A stretch of DNA of 64,000 nt, taken from NCBI GenBank assembly GCA_030248225.1, contig JASANE010018504.1, positions 1 through 64,000 on the forward strand, written 5' to 3'. The notes under the pieces are model-generated. The model did not search any database, was not told where the DNA came from, and saw only the letters and a program-made list of their open reading frames with translations. Position numbers and translations under genes: made by a program. Position 1 is the stretch's first letter. Each line of letters opens with the position of its first letter. Below are positions 1-10,682 of this stretch, one piece after another. Source of the stretch: Trileptium ribeirensis (taxonomy: Eukaryota > Nematoda > Enoplea > Enoplida > Thoracostomopsidae).

Positions 1-505
1 TTTTTTGACACCTTTTTGCTCTCTTTTTCAACACGTCCGCATTTTAACGAGTACATTTTGGTTTCAATCCGCAAAACTCCTCAATAGGAATCCCAGCAGT
101 CTCATCTTTCATTTTACCCAAAACCTTTTTGTTTTTGGCAGAGTATAGGAAGTGATCGGGTGAATAGTCACTGGTGTCAAAGTATTCTATATCTTCCTTT
201 CATGTCACCGTAGACATCCTCCGCGTATATGTCATGCACAAGACTGTCGGTATCGGTAAACAGCAGATGACAATCATACTTGCTTTGATATATTCGTAGT
301 GGAAATCGTACATTAACATTTCGAGAGCTCAGAACTGTAAAACCCACGTAAATTGGTTTGCATAAACAAACACTTGGTTTCTTCATTGAAACCACCAGTA
401 AATTTTCCGTCAAAGATTGTACTGCCACTGTAACGAGGGTTCGATACCAACTTCTGAAACTTTTTAGGAACAATTATAAGCTTAATATCTTTATAAGCCC
501 TCCGA
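1..505 (-). pseudogene. Polinton/Maverick-type DNA polymerase B, C-terminal fragment, decayed
   Basis: Reading the minus strand gives family-B, protein-primed polymerase motifs in the correct order. They are a KTIEKMRRR-like element (near 500), KLVSNPRYSGSTIFDGKF (about 400-450), KPIYVGFTVL (about 330-360), the catalytic motif C TDTDSL (about 235-255), then [21 protein letters not shown] and GLKPKMYSLK towards position 1. Polymerases of Polinton/Maverick elements and related viruses share this layout. The reading frame changes at about 350, 197 and 63, so the copy is inactive. It runs off the left edge of the window. The N-terminal half of the gene is absent, because from position 500 the sequence is the 3.26-kb repeat of the neighbouring retroelement. 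Identification rests on recognised motifs and was not checked by a database search. Confidence 0.8.
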
Positions 506-2257
506 CGCATTTTCTCTATTGTTTTCACTATCAGTTCGATGCTTTCCAGTGTTTTCCTTTTTTCGTTTACGATTGGATTTGACACTCGAATGAGCCCGCT
601 CGGACCACTTTGGCCTTGCGGAAGGGGACTAGCATTTGCTGCCCCGGATCAACTATTGTAAGTCAGGAAAGCCGAGCGTATGAGGTTTAGTTTCCCAGCA
701 TGTAACAGTGACAGGACATTCGCTGAGTGAAGTTTGCATGATAGTAGCACGTATCTTCTCCCTGTAGAGTGATTTGACGGTGAGCATCGAGCACCCCTCC
801 TGCCCATTGATGGGCTACGCTGTCTAAATTACTTGACTAACCTTCTTGCGTCGAGTCCCGTTTTGGGCGGTCTGGGGATTGCACGGAATTGCTGCAGAGC
901 GTAGGACAAACAGTCGAAGTCATTATGATTCCCCGTGGTCTTAGGTAGGGCACACTAAAACGGACGTTTCTCGTCCAGATTTTACATGACTTGCTGTTCC
1001 TGAGTTAGGGTTGTCGAACATTCCTGAGCTGACCACGGTAAAATTTTCTTGAACGTACGCGCCACAGAAATAGGGACTTGTTCAATGGTTTGCTGTTATG
1101 GTTTACAGATTTATAGCGTAATCGGTCGTTCAACGCCCATGCCGTGTTTGGGCTTGGACAGAAGCGCAGATTAGGGATGGAGGACTAGCCTCCGTCGGGT
1201 TTTAGGAAACCTTCAAAATTTTGTTTGTTCTTTTGAGTTAGGAAAATTTGGCAACACAAAAGACGGATCAAATTCTAGGTATTGTCACTTGAGGTTAAGG
1301 TGTTTGCCGCTTACGCAGAATGCTGCTTAAGGATTGTCTCGGTTTGATTGTTTGACACCGATTCTAGGGCGTTTCAACAAATTTAGTAGACATCTCACCA
1401 GAACACAAATTTCACTGTGACGACTGACCGGAGTAACTTTAGGTGTCCCTCGTGACCCCGTGTGATCAAAAATGCGCTGGAGGAGCAAGCCCACAGCTGA
1501 GCAAAATTTCGCCGACCTCGACCTGGGACGATGACGCTTCGTTTTGTGGTGGTACACCAGTTTCGGACCCAAATAACTACGTGGTTAAAACAACTAAGTT
1601 TACCAGTGTTCACCATTGCACTACGCAATGGTCTTCTCTCGAGACCATTGTCTAAAAGAAATAGCCTTGAAGCTTACCCCTGCGTCATCATCAGGTACCG
1701 CCTTTGCGGGAGAAACACTTCGTGTCCCCGCCGTCAAACAAAATTTTAGGACTTCCTGAAAATAAAGAAAACTTACCTCCTCGCCCAGGCCATTTCGGCC
1801 TCAAACCGGGCGAGTGCAAAACCCCTTTTTCTTTTTGGAGCGAGGCGATCGCTGAGTTTAGCCAGATTTCACTATTTATCCTGAGTGCCCGTTAGGCTAT
1901 GTACTACGTATACCCAGTTGGTTCTTTTGGTATTCTCGCGCTGAGATTTGATTCTACACGGGTAAATTACGCCCGCTGCAGCGTCGTTGGTCTTGACCAC
2001 TCGGCTGCAGAGACGTATGAAAACACTGACTACGAGGTCAGTAATATGTCGACTGCACTGCAGTACAGTTAGGACACTGCAATAATGCAGTGTAATAACA
2101 AAAGCATCGAATAGAGAGAGGCAAAGAAACAACAAAAGAACGAGGAAAACCGAAGACGCAAAGGCGTCCGGGGCTGGTCGCCCTTGGCCCAACTGTTCAA
2201 AACGACCCCAAGAATAGGAGATAAGGCCGTTTCGCCCTCGGCTAGGTACCTCCAATC

Positions 2258-2264
2258 TATAAAA
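2258..2264 (+). promoter_or_regulatory. TATA box of the left LTR
   Basis: TATAAAA preceded by CCAATC, conserved exactly in the right copy at 27217-27223. It lies about 170 bases into the candidate LTR, where a U3 promoter is expected. Transcription would start about 30 bases downstream. Confidence 0.5.
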
Positions 2265-2979
2265 CCTCCCGTCCCACCGAAATTCCGGCGGACGCGATCG
2301 CATCGAACCCAGACAAATGAGTCCGCCCCTGGAGGCGGCCTCATAAGTTGCCTAGGAGGACGCATCAGGCCTCTTAGCCCCACGACCACATTCCTTCAGC
2401 CTAAATCCAAGGAATTATTCCATTTCCCCCTTCTTTTTGGCTTCTTTAGCTTGTTGTTCGGTCAGTCGTACTGTTAGGTAGGTAAGGACGTCAAACACAA
2501 TAGAACGAATTTATGCATAGGCACCAATGCGAGCTTATCTTGAGGATAAATTTTCAGGCGCCCCTTGTTAACCGTTAGAGTCGACGTCGCCCTACGTAGC
2601 GCTCCAGCGATGCTGTCGAGCTCCTGTAGTCAGTTCTGACCACCGTTTTGCCCTCCGCGCCGCCTAAGTATTCGTCGCCCAGAGCGATCTACATTAAGGA
2701 CCGATTTCCGAAGCACACTAGGGCCCCTGCTTATCGCGCCGCATAGCTGATTAGTTCGCCAACATTGAGTCGAAGCAGGGATAACCGCCCCTAGTCCGCA
2801 ACTCGTCGGATATCTGGTCGCTCCTCCCCTGTTTTCCTTTTAACGTCCCGTGTCCCCCTATTGTGTTGAACTGCAGCGACCACAGCAAGGTACTACTAGG
2901 CTTCCCCGATCCGTTTTACTCGTCCCGCCCCGTTTTTGTTTAGGAACACTCGTCCACTTGATAAATTTTGATCTTTGTA

Positions 2980-2985
2980 AATAAA
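2980..2985 (+). terminator. AATAAA polyadenylation signal candidate in the left LTR
   Basis: AATAAA in a TTTGTAAATAAA context, kept in the right copy at 27937-27942. Its position downstream of the TATA box fits an LTR polyadenylation signal. A second AATAAA-like site lies near 3130. Confidence 0.35.
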
Positions 2986-3781
2986 CTTTGTATCTTGAAA
3001 CACCGCGTACCGCCTTACTTCTTACCGAGATGATAGGGACTTTTCTGGTTTGTCCACACGGACGTGCAGGCACTGCCCGCCATGGCTTGTGTGCGAGAAT
3101 GTCGCATGCCCTGACGAGCATGGTCTTCTAATAAATTTACCTCATTTATTACTGGAACCAAGGAATCCAATCATGGAAAGAACCGGCAAAATTAATTCGT
3201 CCCTGGCGATTATCCGAAAAGTTCACTAGGGATTTTTGGATATTTCTGTCGAGATAGAATTTACTGAGAAAGCAGGCCACGCCATTGAGAATCCGACATT
3301 AAACTCTCAGGGCTCGCCGGAATCCTGTGGGGGCCACATAGGTCAATGCTCTAACACGGAGCACCTCGTGATCCTAACTAGGTAAATTTACTTGAGCTAC
3401 AAATTTCTAAGGACATTTTCCTATTTTATTCCAACATCTATCACAATCAAAGGGAACTAAACAACTTCCAATGAGTCTAAGATAGGGAATAGCGGCTAGG
3501 CTCCATGACCTGTGAGCAGGTGTCGGTGCTAGCCTCCCTGGGGGACCTCAGAAATCATACCCAATACTAGACACGTGCGCAACCCTTCGGGCGGGGTCCG
3601 AACACACCCCGTGAAGCGCGCCTGCGGCCTGCTAAGCTGCGTAGCTTCTTGGGTCTGACCAAGAATAGGATTAAAATTTCAACACCTATGGTCCACCATT
3701 GAGGTTACGATAGCCGGGGTCGTATGGGCATGGTGTTAGGAAGTTGCGCCATGCAGCTGCGTCACCGGTTATTACATCGTA

Positions 3782-3799
3782 TGGGGGCTACGCCGTGAG
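3782..3799 (+). promoter_or_regulatory. Candidate primer binding site (tRNA-Pro-like)
   Basis: Five bases after the LTR end, the sequence TGGGGGCT begins. It is identical to the first eight bases of the tRNA-Pro primer binding site of many retroviruses, which pairs with the CCA end and acceptor stem. The match weakens after eight bases. The position just inside the 5' LTR is where a PBS must lie, and it supports 3776 as the LTR boundary. Confidence 0.5.
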
Positions 3800-4006
3800 G
3801 CGTAAATTTTCATTTAAACCCCACGTAGTGAGTTTAAAATTGTGTTCAAACCCTACTCCGCGGAGGCGTCAAATTTTCATTCACTCCCCACGTCGTAAGT
3901 TAAAATTTTCTCGTTCAACCTATGCGCCGTGAGGCGTCTGTTTTGTTCAACCTCCACGTCGGGAGTTTAATTTTTCGTCCATCCCACACACCGCGAGCCG
4001 TCTTAA
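3786..4006 (+). repeat. Four degenerate tandem leader repeats with GCC-GTGA-GGC type hairpins
   Basis: Three to four units of about 65-80 bp each combine an ACGCCGTGAGGCGT-like palindrome (ACGCC...GGCGT) with TTTAAACCCCACGTCGTGAGTTTAAAATT-type sequence. Units are visible near 3789, 3860, 3928 and 3990. They lie directly downstream of the primer binding site, in the untranslated leader of the element. A role in genome packaging or dimerisation, as in retroviral leaders, would be inference only. Confidence 0.6.
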
Positions 4007-5287
4007 CAGATTCTGGGTCCCGTGAACGGTGGATGCTCGTAAAACTTTCTAGGAAAATTTCCAAATGACTTTGTATGAATTTAATTGTAGTCTCCTTCGA
4101 GACCTCTCGCATGAAGAATCTATTGCTATTTACGCGACTATGTTCGTGTTTTACTAATTGTGCTTACATACATACGCTCTCTGCTTCATTTTACCTTGTA
4201 TCCTTGCATGTAATTGTACATTTGCCCGCCAACCAAATCTGGTACGCCTTTGCCTTTCCGCACTGTTCATTGTATTGCGCGATGCTGTAGTTCGTGATCC
4301 CACGGAGCACGCCGTCATTTCGCTATATTGGACCGACGGGCACTATTTCAGGTTTACTTGTTTGTACTGTGCTCAACTAACTAATTATCTTATTAACTGA
4401 TATCAATATATACACATATTACGGACTTATCAGTTGTACTGTGGAACTTACTCTGGTTATACTTGAATTTCGACATTCCGTTCGACCTGACTCGATTTTG
4501 TTCGTGGTACCGCCTGCCTACCGGATTCGTGTGACTGTTGGATCATAACGGAATTGACGACCTTCCAGGATTTCTGTACGGTACGGACTATTCGTCTAAC
4601 AAATTCGCCTGCTTGCGACTCGAGCTATCGATTAATTATTGACAGTCGCATAAACGCGGTTTCAACGTCGCCGTTACACTCGACTAATTGAACAGTCGCC
4701 CAGTATTTGTAGTGCCTACCCGTTGCATCAGTATTCCTTTGGACGCTCGGTGGGACAACACGGATTATTGCGTTGCGAATACCTTGGAACCGAACATTTA
4801 GCTGTCACGTTGCGAGATTGGCTCTCGTTGAAGACACGTCTGAAGAAACATTGGACAGATCGCGTTGGACATTGTAAATTTATTACCATTTTAACTTTGT
4901 TTTATAATCTCTGCTTGCAATAGTTTTTGCTTAAATTCTTAGTCTGTTAACTTGACCTTTGGTGTTCTGTTTTATCGCTACTATTCGTTATCTTTGCGAC
5001 GCTCAGTTTGTATGTTCATTGATTTGTTCTTGGAAATAATAGTTTTGCTTATTGGGATCGTTGTGTTTCCTCCTAGTAACGGGCTTGCGTGATTAGTTTT
5101 TGTGTACACATCTTTTGTGACGGGAGTATAGGATATCCTAGAGCTGACCGCCGACATAATTGATAATACTAGTTGTTCTAGCTTCTTTTGTGGTACCTGG
5201 ACACGCCGTTAGTAATTTGCCGGATAAACTCCTTAACCGAGACTAAATCATTGTTGACCTACATCTTGCGGAACGGTAACTGCGTAA
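4007..5287 (+). other. Untranslated leader of the retroelement
   Basis: Sequence between the leader repeats and the first Gag ATG at 5288. Only short open frames occur, such as 4158-4400 and 4723-4923. None has recognisable protein features, so I treat the stretch as non-coding leader. Confidence 0.5.
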
Positions 5288-7505
5288 ATGGATTCTAACG
5301 TTAATCACAAAGGGGACTTGGAGAATAGTGACTTCTTCGGCGCCACTGACGGTCCGCTGGAGGACCCTGGACGCTTTAGGTCTCGACCGACCGCCGGCTC
5401 TGGTGAGCGACCGCTCACGTTTACTCCACATCGACCCACCGGACACTTGCGTCGTGGAGAGGCCGCCGAATTGCTCGGCTCGGACCTGAATGCTACGAAT
5501 GCTATCTTACATCACTTATCTACCCAACCCACCGGCCCTCCAATGATACCGTTGAGGGACATGCCAACCTTTGACGGGAAACCTGGAGGTCAGGATTTTG
5601 AGGATTGGGTTCGTATGTAAAATCATCTCGCTAACGCCAATGGTTGGGACGAAAGCTGATCGTCGAAAGCTGATTTGTGTACCAGCTCTCTTGCGTGGGC
5701 CGGCAAGGAAGGCTTTTGAGGGCCTTCCATCGGCAAAGCGCCAAAGTTTCCTAGGACTAGTTGCTGATTTACGCTTTCTGTTCTCGTCCTCTCGTAAACC
5801 TGAGAAATCACTATCAGGACTTTGCACTAGGCAACAAGGAGCAAATGAACCAGTCGCGATGTACGGTTTAGAACTGCAGAAGGTGTGTGATCGTGCCTTC
5901 CCCGATATGGAGGATGAGCAACGGGATACCATGCTTCGTATGTTTTTCCAGAGGGGTTTGCGACCTGAGGTGCGCAGGCAAGTCCTTAACCAGATTCATG
6001 AGTGCGAGACGTTTCGCGATACGGCAGCTGTTGCTAAGCGGTATGAGGATGCCAACGCTGCCTGCCCTGACCCAGACGCTGCGGTCCCTAGTAAACCTCG
6101 CACTAAAACAGTGAACTCGCTCCTTGAGGAGGGAGGTGAAGGTCTGATCACACAACTGCAGACCATGATAGAGGAACATCGCAAGGCAAACACTAGTAAC
6201 AGTGATACGATTTATCGATTGTTAGACGTAATTGATAAGAGAGCTGAGAACACGCACCAGCTAAACGCACTCGCGCAGCCGTTTGTACCCGCTGTGGCCG
6301 CAGCGCTACCGCCACGCTCGTTGCCGCCGCCAATTACCTGCTACCGTTGTGTAGAACCAGGACATGTTATGCGCGATTGCCCGCATCCCGCACGGTATCC
6401 GCCAGCCGCTAACAACGCGCCGCGTAATGCCGAGCCTGTATCAGTTTATGTTTCTAGCGCTGTACGCCGAGAGCCAACGCAGTACCAACCGAGGAACTAC
6501 GGAGGAACTTACCCGCGAAACGATAACTATACTATGGGCCGTGGAGGCCCTCAACCCCCTCCGCCTCGTCGCTTCGAGACCGGGGCTGGGTACCGAAATA
6601 ATCCAGGATGGAATAATGGAGAAAATAGTCAGAGTTTGAACCAACCTGGATATCAGTCTAACCATCCACCCCCAGGTTTTGCTAATAATATTCGCGGAAA
6701 TGGAGACTACGCAATTAACCGACAACCCGCTATGTATAACACTAACGGATACCTGAGAGTCTCTAATGAACGTTCTCAGTTCGAGCGCGGTATAGGCTCT
6801 CAGCAGCAGTCTAATTGTCCCTATGCAGGAAATGGAGGAAATAGGAACGGAGGTGCAGTAGAGCGCCGCCGATACCAGCTAAACTGTAGTGCTTCGCAAA
6901 CGAAATGTAATCGTGATCCTATCCCAGCCACCACCCATAGTTTAGATGTGCTCAGTCGCGAACTCGGCATGATCCAGGGTAAGTTAGGGTATAGCGCCCC
7001 GACTGGACGCGTGAATGCTATTGCAATTGCAGACGAACCACAGTATGACGACGATGGATACGAGGTGAACCGGAACGACGATGACATGGACTTTTCTGAG
7101 ATGACGGAGGGACTTGTTGAGAGGCATCTGAATGTGATTACGACCGCTCCTTGGGCTGACGCCGCGCGTCTTCCTCGGAGTGGTGGTCCGTTCCAGCCGA
7201 TCGACAATCCTGAAGATAGGACGTTGAGCTTAAGGGACGCTGACTATGAACAGCACTTGGACGAAAGCACTAGCACTGTATATAGCACCGAAAATATAAA
7301 ATACCAAAAAGAGGGTTATTTGGGAGAGGGATGGTATATGTCATGTGTGGATGTGCCTAGCGCAGGTTTCGATCCACTTGTATATATGTCCGCGAGCGAC
7401 TTAGAGAGCGAACCGCGAGGCGAGCGACCGATCGATCAATCGAACTGTCCGGCCATGCGCAGGCCTGGAACGAACAAACGAAACTTTAACTATATTGGAC
7501 GGTAG
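5288..7505 (+). pseudogene. gag: Gag (capsid and nucleocapsid with one CCHC zinc knuckle), broken
   Basis: The ATG at 5288 opens a frame that carries the MPTFDGKPGGQDFEDWV capsid-like start, then hits TAA at 5618. The frame stays readable for about 12 codons and then shifts near 5655, beside a roughly 14-bp local duplication of CGAAAGCTGAT. It continues to TAG at 7503. The middle resembles the retrotransposon Gag capsid fold region (LLRGPARKAFEGLP, then helix-rich sequence to about 6150). One zinc knuckle, CYRCVEPGHVMRDC (CX2CX4HX4C), lies at 6339-6380. A long Gly/Asn/Arg-rich tail follows. The product would form the particle core and bind genomic RNA. This copy cannot make a full protein. 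Confidence 0.85.
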
Positions 7506-9427
7506 TAATGGTAGTATCGAGAGTTGTGAAGAAACGGAAGACGGTTATGTCGAAAATTATAGGTTAGCGAATTTAGGAGAAGTGATGGTTTTATTGCCGG
7601 TAGTCCCCAGGGAATCACCTCAAGGGGGAATTCCGGAACCCCCAGCTCTTTGGAGATGACTGGAAGGAAAGTGGATGATGATGTTGATGTATTTGAGCCA
7701 TTTTTATTATTTTCCTCCTCTGTGGCTGGCCATCTGAGAAAGAGTGTGGATGATGTTGTTGACACTGATATGGCTCAGGAAGATATGTATCGATTCGGGT
7801 CGTCGTGTGAGACACCCATGGAGCTTTTGGAGACCAATGGACGGTCAGGAACGATGGAGGTTAGGTCAGACGATGTAGAGGCCTCATCAGAGTCGCCTAG
7901 CTTTAGTTCCGTTCTAAATTATAGGTCGCATGATGTAGTATGTGGGTCGGACCGCCGCAGCGGGTCGTCCCTTGTGTGAGCGTGAGAATGGTGTGTCGTA
8001 TGAACTTGCTGATTTGCCTAGGTTAGGTCGCGCTTCCAGTCTTAGTGAAATTATGGCGGATAATGATGGAAGTGAACTTGATGTAATTGAGTGCTATTTT
8101 GAACCGGCCAATTATAGCACCGATGGACTTGAGGTGACTTTTCCGACCTCATTGGCAAGGGGTACCACGGTCATTGGGTCCTACCTTGATGCTGACCGGG
8201 GCCGCATTTGTCACCCGCATCCAAGCAGAGGTAGCAACAGGTTCGCGACCATTTGCACCAATGAAGCGGGTATGATCGTTGGGGCTGAAAGTATTGCCCG
8301 GAGTGTGCCCAGATACGGGGATGTAGATGGCGGGGTGGCAAAGAAAGACCGCCCATCGCATTGTGAGGCTTCCGTGGCGCCAACCGTTGCTGAAGCGCGC
8401 AGTAACGTTCCCCATGCTGAGCTAAGTTTTTTCAATGACTTGCGTGATGAACTTGATGTAAGTGATGATATTGTTGGTCATAAGTGTAGTGAATCGAAGG
8501 AGTCGGTTGAACTCCTATTTGAACAACGTGGATCCACAGCGAGCGACGCGAATCATTTAAGCGAAGCGAGAGTGTCTAATCTAAGTCAGAATACTACCCG
8601 TATACCTAGCGATTCTGAGGATGAAGGGGATGGTAAGCCTGAGTATGAAGTAACCTACGCTCCTGATGACTCTGATAACAGGTATGATGAAGCCAGCGAT
8701 AGCAAAATCGATGAGGAACGCCTGTTGAGCGACGAAGAGTTTTGGGCGAATTGGGAAGATCCGAACGCTGATTGGTACCGACGTGAACCCACCCCCGATG
8801 TACGAGAGAGGCACCGTGAAGGAGTGTGGTAAACGCGTCGAAGACGTGAGTCACTTCGAACCCCATCGGACGACGGTATTGCTTTGAGCCTGCGAACAAG
8901 TCGCCTGTCAATCCGCTCTGAGGACACCGATGATACCACCAGCGAGGATGAGACGGATGAGGCCACCGAAGAAGATAGCGATGAGAATGAGTCGATGGAC
9001 GCGAGCGAGGTGAGATTGGTCCAATTGGATGATAGTGCAGGGGAGGATCCTATCGAAGGGTCGCCGTGCATGCGCCCAGGTAATTTAGGCGAGTCCGCTG
9101 ACACTTTGTCCAGTATTTCTAGCGATATTTTGGGATCCGTCGAAGAGGTGCCTTGTATGCCCTCGGGTAATTTGGATAGCCCACTTAAGAAACCTAAGAC
9201 AGCGGAGGATGAATCCGTCGAAGGGAGACCAAGTAGTAAATTCGGAGGAATCCGTAAGCATAGTCAGTGAGCATTCAGACGCATGTATGGGACGAAGACA
9301 GTTACTTAATTTTGTGCAGGACGCTAACGACGAACGATCACGCCGACTGGATGAGCACTTGCGTAGCATGTATGGACTTTATCTTACTAACGACTCCCAA
9401 TTGAACGAGGACACATTCGCCCGTTGA
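7506..9427 (+). pseudogene. Acidic Ser/Asp/Glu-rich linker region of the retroelement
   Basis: After Gag, open frames continue on the same strand (7650-7979, 7942-8832, 8884-9270, 9209-9427). They are separated by stops at 7503-7535 and 8830 and by frame shifts near 7950 and 9240. The product is low in structure and very acidic, with runs such as SEDTDDTTSEDETDE, and ends in a short helical piece (LLNFVQDANDERSRRLDEHL). I do not recognise a domain. The continuous coding character and the lack of any strong start suggest it was once part of a large Gag-Env-Pol polyprotein, or a separate accessory ORF. It sits between the nucleocapsid tail and the unknown domain before Env. Confidence 0.55.
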
Positions 9428-10682
9428 CGGCGAATGAACGAAATCGTATTGTGGGACCAGACGCATTGTTTGCCATTTCTACTGATCATGCCGAGACCTC
9501 GAACTATCAATACCCGCGCATCGAAATAACTCGACCCCTTATATAGCGGAGTGTCTTATTCCGATTAACTTTAGAGCAGGTGAGATAAATGTTGAGTTCG
9601 GACAGTCTGCGGCACTACAACCTCTGGCCCTTTTCTACAGGCGAGTTGTGCTAGCCATGGAGCAATTGAACAACCTGAGTAGGCTTTTCGACGTCCGCTT
9701 CGAATGTAGCTACGACGCAGCTCTTCAACGAGATTCTGCCATGTTGAGCAGTATTCTAGGTATGGCCTGCCCTATCGATCATCGCGTAACTGGATTGTAC
9801 CTCGATCCAGTGGCTCTTGCTTCGTTGGAACTCCTCATGGAATTGTTGGGACCATGCGTGAATGGCCATACGCTCCAGCAAGTCATGGAGAAGGAATTTG
9901 AGGCAGAGTTGAGTATGCACCCAATGTGCTAAGAGTGTAAGAGGAGTCATGCCCGACCGACATTGAGCGTTGATCCCTGCTGTTATTTTGTCGGACACCA
10001 TGGAAAGTGGAACTACCACAGTACTTTAAGCACTGCTTGCGCTTCTATCCGCATTGACGAGTATATAATACCTAACTGGCGTTACTGTCTTGGTATTCGA
10101 ACGCCCCGAATGCAGCGGCTCTCCCGTGCTGCCAACATCAACTTGCATGAGATGCTGAGCGAAGCGCGTCAGCTGCTGGAATTCATTTATAGCATCCAGG
10201 GCAGCGAAGAAGTCCCAATCACTACTTTTGTTCAGTACGCAATGAATAACATGAAGTTTCTCGACGAATCCCATAGACGGGATCGCCTAGTGCTCTTGTG
10301 TGCGCGTTTGAGACTCCTGAGACGTCCTGCTAGCGTCAATCTGCTCCAAATTGAGTGCGATATGACAATCGGTGAACATGTAGAAGTGGACTACCTAATT
10401 TCGGAACCGTGTGCGCTCCGGCGTGACACTGTAAGTAGTTCTACTCAAGACTTGGACGAAAAGTTGGCCCTAGCGATGGCCGATTGTTTGAACCCCTCCG
10501 AGAAATCCTCTGAAGCTGACTCTCAGGAGGATCCCACTGAACGAAACGAATTGACCGGAGAAGATCCCGAGCAATTATTGGGCAGGGAGGTAGTGGATAA
10601 CGAAGACGAATCGGAGCCTCCCCGAAAGATGGCCCGACCCTATTCACCTGGCCTGAATCGTGGATTAGGTCAAAATACAGGT
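9428..10682 (+). pseudogene. Unrecognised folded domain between Gag linker and Env
   Basis: From about 9540 one frame reads IPINFRAGEINVEFG, then FECSYDAALQRDSAMLSS and LYLDPVALASLELLMELL. It crosses a single TAA at 9930 and continues through WRYCLGIRTPRMQRL and LHEMLSEARQLLEFIYSI to an acidic patch and PPRKMARP just before the Env signal peptide. The upstream end (9428-9540) is in another frame. Helix-rich, Cys-containing and not low-complexity, it looks like a real globular domain of about 300-400 residues, but I cannot assign it to a family. In sequence order it would be N-terminal to Env in the same open frame (9963-11585). Confidence 0.5.

Larger units (their letters stand above)
2091..3776 (+). 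repeat. Candidate 5' long terminal repeat
   Basis: The segment starts TGTAATAAC and ends GTTATTACA, a perfect 9-bp inverted terminus with the TG...CA ends typical of LTRs. It contains a CAAT-TATAAAA promoter-like motif at 2258 and AATAAA at 2980, in U3-R-U5 order. A primer-binding-site-like sequence follows five bases after its end. The same ends bound 27049-28732. Two things argue against it: no obvious target-site duplication, and no polypurine tract just before 27049. Instead, an 8-bp hairpin overlaps the first three bases. The right end is much better supported than the left end. Confidence 0.55.
500..3777 (+). repeat. Left copy of a 3.26-kb direct repeat (contains the 5' LTR)
   Basis: This block reappears in the same orientation at 25471-28733. 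Mismatches are sparse by eye: about 11 in the first 350 aligned bases, plus small indels. Homology begins at a CTCCGACGCATTTTC motif and ends at GGTTATTACAT. Beyond the ends the flanks differ: polymerase-B sequence against a short GC-rich stretch on the left, element leader against AT-rich host-like DNA on the right. The first 70 or so bases appear to be polymerase-B derived in both copies. No long protein-coding frame is seen. The block is either one very long LTR or a shorter LTR (2091-3776) plus 1.6 kb of shared upstream sequence. Confidence 0.9.

Noticed and set aside
5516..5932. Minus-strand frames opposite gag and pol
   Set aside because: Shadow frames of the plus-strand retroelement genes without their own motifs.
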